Under the pieces are notes generated by a model. It saw only the letters and a program-made list of their open reading frames with translations. It was not told the DNA's origin and ran no database searches. Below are positions 5,431-9,689 of a stretch of 9,689 bases of DNA, piece after piece (position 1 is the first letter of the stretch; the number at the start of each line of letters is the position of its first letter). The position numbers and the translations under genes were made by a program. The DNA comes from Lachnospiraceae bacterium UBA6998 (lineage in GTDB: Bacteria > Bacillota > Clostridia > Lachnospirales > Lachnospiraceae): contig DJXS01000098.1 of assembly GCA_002448395.1 (NCBI GenBank), forward strand, positions 1 through 9,689. The letters run 5' to 3'.

Positions 5431-6312
5431 ATGGTTATCAAAGAGATCGAAGTCAAGGACATCCTGACAAAGACGAATCTGCCGGTGTCGGATTACGCCG
5501 TCAATCCCTACGTGGGCTGCACCCACGCCTGCAAATACTGCTATGCCTCCTTCATGAAGCGCTTTACCAACCACCCGGAGCCCTGGGGCGAGTTCGTAGA
5601 CGTCAAGACCTGGCCGGAGATCCGCAAGAGCGGGAAGTACGCCGGAAAGGAAGCCTTCTTCTGCTCGGTCACCGACCCGTATCAGCCGCTGGAGGCCAAG
5701 TACGGACGCACCCGCGCCCTGCTGGAGCAGCTGCTGGACACCGGGATCAGCATCAGCATCTCCACGAAATCCGACCTGATCCTGCGGGATCTCGATCTGA
5801 TCCGGCAGTTTCCCAGTGCCCATGTGTCCTGGTCGATCAATACCCTGGACGAGGACTTCCGGAAAGAGATGGACCGGGCTGTGAGTATTGAGCGCAGACT
5901 GGAGGCTATGCGTCAGTTTTACGAGGCCGGGATCCAGTCCACCTGCTTCATCTCGCCGATCTTTCCCGGCATCACGGACCCGATCGAGATCATCGAGCGG
6001 GTCAAAAGCCAGTGCAACCTCGTATGGCTGGAGAATCTGAACCTGCGCGGGGATTACAAAAAGCGCATCCTCGACTGGATCCATGAGCACCACCCGGAGC
6101 TGGACGAGCTGTACCGGGAGATCTATACGAAAAAAAGCCGCGCCTTTTGGACCGAGCTGGATCAGAAGATCCGGGCATACACGGCAAAGGAAGGCATGCT
6201 CTATATCCGCGATGACGACCGGCACCGTGCGCCCTTCGGCGAGCCGCCCGTGGTGTGCAATTACTTCTATCATGAGGAGATCACGAAGTCCGCGAAGAAG
6301 GGGAAGACATGA
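5431..6312 (+). CDS. SPL-like radical SAM protein (COG1533 type)
   Basis: The 293-residue protein carries the radical SAM cluster motif CTHACKYC, with Cys30, Cys34 and Cys37 as ligands of a [4Fe-4S] cluster that cleaves S-adenosylmethionine. NPYVGC before it, TDPYQPLE near 81-88, SISTKSDL near 108-115 and WSINTLDEDF near 134-143 are typical of the spore photoproduct lyase-like group (COG1533). The reaction is unproven for this branch; extra conserved cysteines are Cys79, Cys172 and Cys195. ATG 5431 is preferred to a TTG at 5425, because AAGAGGG at 5418-5424 leaves 6 bases to the ATG but none to the TTG. Its stop TGA overlaps the ATG of the methyltransferase, so the two are probably translationally coupled. 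A diverged paralog ends at 377. Confidence 0.92.
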   Translation: MVIKEIEVKDILTKTNLPVSDYAVNPYVGCTHACKYCYASFMKRFTNHPEPWGEFVDVKTWPEIRKSGKYAGKEAFFCSVTDPYQPLEAKYGRTRALLEQLLDTGISISISTKSDLILRDLDLIRQFPSAHVSWSINTLDEDFRKEMDRAVSIERRLEAMRQFYEAGIQSTCFISPIFPGITDPIEIIERVKSQCNLVWLENLNLRGDYKKRILDWIHEHHPELDELYREIYTKKSRAFWTELDQKIRAYTAKEGMLYIRDDDRHRAPFGEPPVVCNYFYHEEITKSAKKGKT

Positions 6313-7091
6313 ATTATCTTGAAGAATACTACAACAAATATGATGAAGAAGGGCGCCTTCTTTCTCGTCATGGGCAGGTGGAATACCTGACCACCATGAA
6401 ATACATAGAAGAATGTCTGGAAGGCATTTCAGATCCAAGCATCCTTGAAGTTGGCGCAGGCACAGGACGTTACAGTGTGACATTGGCAAAGCAGGGGTGG
6501 CAAGTAACTGCTGTTGAGCTGATTGAACACAATCTGGAAATACTGAAATCCAAATTAGAGGGTACAGAACCCATCACGGCAATCCAGGGGAATGCACTGG
6601 ATCTCTCCCAGCTTACTGATAATTCTTTCGATTTGACGATGCTGCTCGGTCCTATGTATCACCTTTACACGAAAGAAGAAAAGCTGAAAGCACTTTCTGA
6701 AGCGGTGCGCGTGACAAAACATGGCGGTCATATTCTCGTGGCTTATTGTATGAATGAACCGACCGTCATCCAGTATGTGTTTGGATTAAACAACCTGCAA
6801 AAAGTGATGGAGCTCAACATGCTGACCTCCGACTGGCATTGTATCAGTGAGCCGAAGGATCTTTTTGAGATGGTGCGCACAGAAGAGATTGCGGACTTGG
6901 ATTCGACGGTTCCTGTCAAAAGAATCAAACTGGTCGCCACAGATGGTGCAACGAATTACATGCGAGAATCCATAGACGCTATGGATGATGAGACTTTCGC
7001 CAAATGGATGGATTATCACTTCACGATCTGTGATCGGCAGGACCTGATCGGCGCGTCCCATCATACGCTGGATATACTCCGAAAAGAGTGA
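6309..7091 (+). CDS. Class I SAM-dependent methyltransferase
   Basis: The 260-residue protein shows the Rossmann-fold methyltransferase motifs: motif I ILEVGAGTGRYS (45-56), an acidic residue after strand 2 (AVE, Glu70), GNALDLS with Asp98 (94-100), and motif IV FDLTMLLGPMYHL (107-119). The acceptor is unknown; the GPMYHLY segment is seen in an uncharacterised branch often annotated as a type 11/25 domain methyltransferase. ATG 6309 overlaps the preceding TGA by ATGA, and AAGGGGAAG precedes it inside the radical SAM gene. Coupling to a radical SAM enzyme that shares the cofactor suggests a joint modification pathway, which is inference. Its codons are visibly richer in A and T than those of the upstream gene, which suggests a different origin for one of them. 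Confidence 0.88.
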   Translation: MNYLEEYYNKYDEEGRLLSRHGQVEYLTTMKYIEECLEGISDPSILEVGAGTGRYSVTLAKQGWQVTAVELIEHNLEILKSKLEGTEPITAIQGNALDLSQLTDNSFDLTMLLGPMYHLYTKEEKLKALSEAVRVTKHGGHILVAYCMNEPTVIQYVFGLNNLQKVMELNMLTSDWHCISEPKDLFEMVRTEEIADLDSTVPVKRIKLVATDGATNYMRESIDAMDDETFAKWMDYHFTICDRQDLIGASHHTLDILRKE

Positions 7092-7139
7092 CAGGCGGGC
7101 TTCTTGAGAAACTTTGCCGTATGGCGAGGGGATACGGAT

Positions 7140-7724
7140 ATGGATCTAAAAATTTTCGATGACAAATGCGTAAAGATCCTTACTGCCTCGGGAGAGGACT
7201 ATGAGGGGATCGTATCGTATTGCGGTCGGGAATATGTTTTTCATGAATACGGCCGCGATCAGGAGGCCTTGTATCTTACCCCGATGCTGTTTTATAAAGA
7301 TGACATCGTGAGTGTCATCAGCCTGGAAGATGTGGACGGACCGTTCGGGCATTATTCTGAAAAGTATGGGCTTTTGGAAAGAAAGTGTTTGGAGTGGGGG
7401 AGCGATCTGATAGAAGAGGTCCTTGCGTCAGAAGACGATACTCAAATACGCAGAATGCTGGCCTGTATGAAGGATCATCTTCGCTACCTTGCAGATAGAG
7501 CAGTTCCCGGTATGGCGCCGTGGCGCAGCGGAAACAGCGTGTCGGAATCGGAAGTGGACGAGGATGAGCCTGGGCCTGTCTACATGGGAGAACTGGAGAA
7601 TATGCTGGGCACTCTTGTAAAATACAGCAGGAATGAAGAAGTCGTTCGTGAGGCGAAAGATCTTCTGGAGCGGCTCTCCAGACAGAACTTCTGCAACACG
7701 GCCGAGGACGCCTACACGGGCTGA
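7140..7724 (+). CDS. Lsm-like domain protein of unknown function
   Basis: The 194-residue product starts with a probable Sm/Lsm-like small beta-barrel (residues 1-62: FDDKCVKILTASGEDYEGIV, then EYVFHEYGRDQEAL and FYKDDIVSVISLED), a pattern recurring in uncharacterised clostridial proteins. The rest is mostly helical (about 75-183), interrupted by an acidic linker near 132-146 (SVSESEVDEDEPG). RNA binding is suggested by the fold but not shown. ATG 7140 is preferred over a TTG at 7104, because GAGGGG at 7126-7131 lies 8 bases upstream and the domain begins at once. It follows the methyltransferase after 48 bases with no terminator, so it may be the third gene of that unit. Confidence 0.65.
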   Translation: MDLKIFDDKCVKILTASGEDYEGIVSYCGREYVFHEYGRDQEALYLTPMLFYKDDIVSVISLEDVDGPFGHYSEKYGLLERKCLEWGSDLIEEVLASEDDTQIRRMLACMKDHLRYLADRAVPGMAPWRSGNSVSESEVDEDEPGPVYMGELENMLGTLVKYSRNEEVVREAKDLLERLSRQNFCNTAEDAYTG

Positions 7725-7757
7725 GGACAAGCGGGATCTGGCGTATTCAAGCAAAAA

Positions 7758-7772
7758 GCAACTTCAAGTTGC
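7758..7772. promoter_or_regulatory. Perfect 7-bp palindrome upstream of the XRE gene
   Basis: GCAACTT-C-AAGTTGC at 7758-7772 is an exact dyad 73 bases before ATG 7846. It is a candidate operator for the XRE regulator next door. I could not find a convincing promoter beside it. Confidence 0.3.
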
Positions 7773-7845
7773 GGAAAAGCAAACTGAGGTTGGTGGAAAC
7801 TGTCGGGTTCATGCTGTATGCTCCCTTTGCAAGGAGGTTGATACG

Positions 7846-8376
7846 ATGAGTTTTGGAGAAAACCTGCAGCTGATTCGCAAGAAGAATCAGCTCTCACAGG
7901 AAGGACTGGCGGAAATGCTGGGAGTCAGCAGACAGGCCGTGTCAAAGTGGGAGCTTGGAGAGGGCTACCCCGAAGTAGACAAGCTTTTGCTCCTGTCAAA
8001 AAAGCTGAATGTTTCCCTGGACAGCTTGCTGGGAGGAGAAAACACAGCGGCAGTTTCCGGGGAAGGGAAAGCTTCCGCTGCAATCAGAATCATTTCACCG
8101 CACGAAGGCGTCATCATCAATGCGTCAAAAGTAACGCGTTCTCAGCAGTTTATGGGCGGCAAAAACAGCCCCAAATTCGCATTGTATGCATCCGACGGGA
8201 ACGACCTGGCCTTGTGGGGAGCGCAGAACACGTTCCTTGCCTGGTACAGAAACCTTGAAGACATAACAAGGGAGATTGCCGAAATACAATCGGCGCTGGA
8301 CGCAGGCGCAGCTTCCTATACGCTGCAATACAGCGTGAAGTGCAAACAGAACCTGTTCAGGACGATAGAAGACTGA
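7846..8376 (+). CDS. XRE-family transcriptional regulator with C-terminal effector-type domain
   Basis: The 176-residue protein begins with a classic XRE/Cro-type helix-turn-helix (residues 5-61): LSQEGLAEMLGVSRQAVSKWELGEGYPE, with the recognition helix near 28-36. A short linker (65-77) leads to a C-terminal domain (78-176) with SPHEGVI, KFALYASDGND and LALWGAQNTFLAWYRN. Similar domains accompany XRE heads in clostridia; their ligand is unknown to me. ATG 7846 is clear: AAGGAGG at 7831-7837 lies 8 bases upstream, and the HTH begins immediately. The open frame extends back to 7633 but overlaps the preceding gene and carries no domain. The gene is closed by the terminator at 8398-8425. Confidence 0.85.
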   Translation: MSFGENLQLIRKKNQLSQEGLAEMLGVSRQAVSKWELGEGYPEVDKLLLLSKKLNVSLDSLLGGENTAAVSGEGKASAAIRIISPHEGVIINASKVTRSQQFMGGKNSPKFALYASDGNDLALWGAQNTFLAWYRNLEDITREIAEIQSALDAGAASYTLQYSVKCKQNLFRTIED

Positions 8377-8397
8377 ATAAATCTTTGCGGCAACACC

Positions 8398-8425
8398 AAA
8401 AGCGCCGGGGCGTCCCGGCGCTTTT
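8398..8425 (+). terminator. Intrinsic terminator after the XRE gene
   Basis: Arms 8398-8409 (AAAAGCGCCGGG) and 8414-8425 pair perfectly over 12 bp with a 4-base loop, and the right arm ends in TTTT. The flanking A and T runs make it usable in both directions. Confidence 0.85.
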
Positions 8426-8448
8426 GCTATAATCCGCCGCCTGGCGTC

Positions 8449-8477
8449 TGGACACCGGGGCGCTTTGCGGGTATAAT
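8449..8477 (+). promoter_or_regulatory. Sigma-A-type promoter of the flavin reductase gene
   Basis: TGGACA at 8449-8454, a 17-base spacer and TATAAT at 8472-8477. The start would be near 8484, leaving a leader of about 35 bases with GAGGAGG at 8507-8513. Confidence 0.75.
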
Positions 8478-8518
8478 GAAGCATCAAAGCATCAAGGAGT
8501 CCAAGTGAGGAGGACACC

Positions 8519-9157
8519 ATGAAAGCCATCATACTCAACGCAAGCCCCCGCAAGAACTGGAACACGGCGCAGCTCCTGAAAGCGGCCCGGCAGGGCGCGG
8601 AGGAGGCCGGAGCCGAGACCGAATACATCGACCTCTATGACCTAAACTTCACCGGCTGCCGCAGCTGCCTTCTCTGCAAGCGCAAGGACGGCGAGCGCTG
8701 CAGGTGCTTCTGGAAGGACGACCTCAGCCCCCTGCTGGACCGCGTCTTTGCCGCCGACGTGCTGCTGATCGGCTCGCCCATTTATCTCGGCGACACCACA
8801 AGCCAGTTCCACGCTTTCGTGGAGCGGCTGCACTTCTGCACGCTGTCCTATGACGATTACAGCAACTACTTTACCGGCAAGGTCAATGTGGGCGTGATCT
8901 TCACCATGAACGCGCCGCAGGCTTTCTATCAGCTGCAATACAAACGGAAGCTGACCGAACAGGCGAGTGCTTTCCGCAGCCTCAATGGCAAGGTGGAGAC
9001 GCTCTGCAGCTTCGACACGTTGCAGGTCAAGGATTACAGCAAGTTCAACATGACGAGCTTCAACGCCGAGCACAAGAAGGCCCATCACGAAAAGCAGTTC
9101 CCGCTGGATCTGGAAAAAGCCCGTCAGATGGGAAAAGAGCTGGTACAGCTGGCATAA
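8519..9157 (+). CDS. NADPH-dependent FMN reductase / flavodoxin-family protein
   Basis: The 212-residue protein has the flavodoxin-like fold of the NADPH-dependent FMN reductase family. The start MKAIILNASPRKNWNT provides the FMN phosphate loop (residues 8-16), and GSPIYLGDTTSQFHAFVERL (85-104) is the typical flavin-contact segment. FTGCRSCLLCK...CRC supplies Cys47, Cys50, Cys53, Cys61 and Cys63, a cysteine cluster seen in many clostridial members, some thought to bind iron-sulfur clusters as in iron-sulfur flavoproteins. Electron donor and acceptor are unknown. The start is clear, with GAGGAGG 5 bases before ATG 8519. It stands alone between its own promoter and terminator. Confidence 0.88.
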   Translation: MKAIILNASPRKNWNTAQLLKAARQGAEEAGAETEYIDLYDLNFTGCRSCLLCKRKDGERCRCFWKDDLSPLLDRVFAADVLLIGSPIYLGDTTSQFHAFVERLHFCTLSYDDYSNYFTGKVNVGVIFTMNAPQAFYQLQYKRKLTEQASAFRSLNGKVETLCSFDTLQVKDYSKFNMTSFNAEHKKAHHEKQFPLDLEKARQMGKELVQLA

Positions 9158-9169
9158 CGCCAAAACAGA

Positions 9170-9211
9170 AAACAGCCCCCGGAAACCTTGGACGGTTTCC
9201 GGGGGCTGTTT
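9170..9211 (+). terminator. Intrinsic terminator after the flavin reductase gene
   Basis: Arms 9170-9187 and 9194-9211 pair perfectly over 18 bp with a 6-base loop. The stem is G+C-rich in the middle and ends in TGTTT, followed by CAT. It lies 12 bases after the stop codon. Confidence 0.88.
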
Positions 9212-9230
9212 CATAGAAGCTGTGATCAAT

Positions 9231-9423
9231 TGCAAATCAGGACACTCGGCGAAGCACTTTCAGAGTGCGTTTTGCCCCCTGCTTTGACCCCCAACTGATT
9301 GAACCTGAAAAAATGCTGCGGTCAGACCGGTTTGGAAAAGTTCTAAAAAAAATTAAATGGACGCAAAACGACGTTTAAAAGTATCAAAAAAATACCAAAA
9401 TTCTGTTCGGAGCTTTCTTCCCT
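9231..9423. repeat. 193-bp dispersed repeat, copy 2
   Basis: Same orientation and same length as 1128-1320, with scattered substitutions and small compensating length changes (an extra A near 9390, one base fewer near 9343). In this copy CGAAGCACTTTCAGAGTGCG can form a GCACT/AGTGC stem, whereas copy 1 cannot. No tnpV is beside it within the window. It follows the reductase terminator by 19 bases. Confidence 0.85.
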
Positions 9424-9435
9424 CCTCTTCGACAA

Positions 9436-9470
9436 CAATCGCCTTGAAGGAAACACTTCAAGGCGCTTTT
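9436..9470 (+). terminator. Hairpin after repeat copy 2 (copy C of the family)
   Basis: Arms 9440-9449 (CGCCTTGAAG) and 9456-9465 pair over 10 bp, followed by CTTTTT. Compared with copies A and B, one T-A pair of the stem has become C-G on both arms, so pairing was kept while the sequence changed. It starts about 13 bases after the repeat. Confidence 0.7.
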
Positions 9471-9507
9471 TGCTGGTTCCGGCAAAGCTTGACTATAAGA
9501 ACCAGCA
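9471..9507. repeat. 9-bp inverted repeat after hairpin C
   Basis: TGCTGGTTC (9471-9479) and GAACCAGCA (9499-9507) are exact reverse complements with a 19-base spacer. It follows the terminator hairpin directly and is absent after copies A and B. Confidence 0.45.
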
Positions 9508-9645
9508 TTCACAGAGCGCAGCCCCTGATTTGCTGAAAATCGTTTTGATTATCTTCGAAACAGCGCAAGGGATCATCGGCGGGCGCTCAAAAGTGATCAT
9601 CCGTTTTTTCCCGGCGTGCCGATCCACCGGCTTCGGGATCTCTTA
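9508..9645. other. Intergenic region before the last promoter
   Basis: No coding sequence with a credible start is visible. The only patterns are a direct repeat GATCATC (within 9571-9600) and a short GATCC/GGATC inverted pair near 9621-9640. No similarity to the shorter spacer between hairpin B and the promoter at 1422 is evident. Confidence 0.5.
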
Positions 9646-9674
9646 TTGAAGCGCAGACTGTAACAGAGTATAAT
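9646..9674 (+). promoter_or_regulatory. Sigma-A-type promoter, near-copy of the one at 1422
   Basis: TTGAAG at 9646-9651, a 17-base spacer and TATAAT at 9669-9674, followed by CATGACAGAA. From 9646 to 9685 it matches 1422-1461 at 35 of 40 bases. It points out of the window to a gene not seen. Confidence 0.75.
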
Positions 9675-9689
9675 CATGACAGAACAAGA

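Noticed and set aside
5332..6489. Long minus-strand open frame of 385 residues over the radical SAM gene
   Set aside because: It is antisense to a protein with clear radical SAM motifs and a good ribosome site, and its product shows no recognisable domain. It is longer only because of G+C-rich codon bias.
8642..9235. Minus-strand open frame of 197 residues over the flavin reductase
   Set aside because: It is antisense to a protein with clear FMN-binding motifs, and it runs through a strong terminator.
1..9689. CRISPR array or tRNA gene
   Set aside because: No regularly spaced short repeats and no cloverleaf-like stretch were seen on either strand by eye; the repeats present are single hairpins and one 193-bp pair.

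Overview
The window looks like an accessory stretch of a Bacillota (Clostridia) chromosome, probably from a gut-type Oscillospirales or Lachnospirales relative. The grounds are strong GGAGG-type ribosome sites, sigma-A promoters of TTGaca/TATAAT type, moderately high G+C coding sequence, a TnpV-family gene, and small gene families common in those genomes. The species cannot be named from the sequence alone. I see no tRNA, rRNA or CRISPR array.

Bases 1-1488. The window opens inside the 3' part of an SPL-like radical SAM gene on the + strand. A tnpV gene on the - strand converges on it. Between them lie a perfect 17-bp hairpin and a tnpV terminator. Upstream of tnpV come a 193-bp dispersed repeat (copy 1), a second hairpin of the same family, and a promoter set inside a 17-bp inverted repeat.

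Bases 1489-4933. These are tightly packed + strand genes, probably one transcription unit: membrane-anchored SGNH hydrolase, SfsA, DUF1905 protein, a decayed DUF5655-like remnant, HEAT-repeat protein, Nudix hydrolase, and a truncated flavodoxin-domain fragment. The unit runs into a long hairpin at 4931-4981.

Bases 5009-8425. A 69-residue basic protein has its own strong promoter, and an intrinsic terminator overlaps its coding region. Next is a complete SPL-like radical SAM gene, a paralog of the gene at base 1, whose stop codon overlaps the start of a class I methyltransferase (ATGA). An Lsm-like-domain protein and an XRE regulator follow, closed by a strong terminator.

Bases 8449-9689. A flavin reductase gene has its own promoter and terminator. 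After it the 193-bp repeat returns (copy 2), again followed by a hairpin and then by a near-copy of the promoter found ahead of the SGNH gene. The two repeat-hairpin-promoter blocks are in direct orientation, 8103 bp apart, and bracket the whole cargo.

The genes form no recognised pathway. Several have folds or family links to nucleic acid or nucleotide handling (SPL-like radical SAM, SfsA nuclease-like fold, Nudix, Lsm-like), but a joint role is only inference. The repeat-hairpin-promoter block is the most unusual structure here and could be a mobile or recombining intergenic module, or the end of a repeated non-coding RNA gene.
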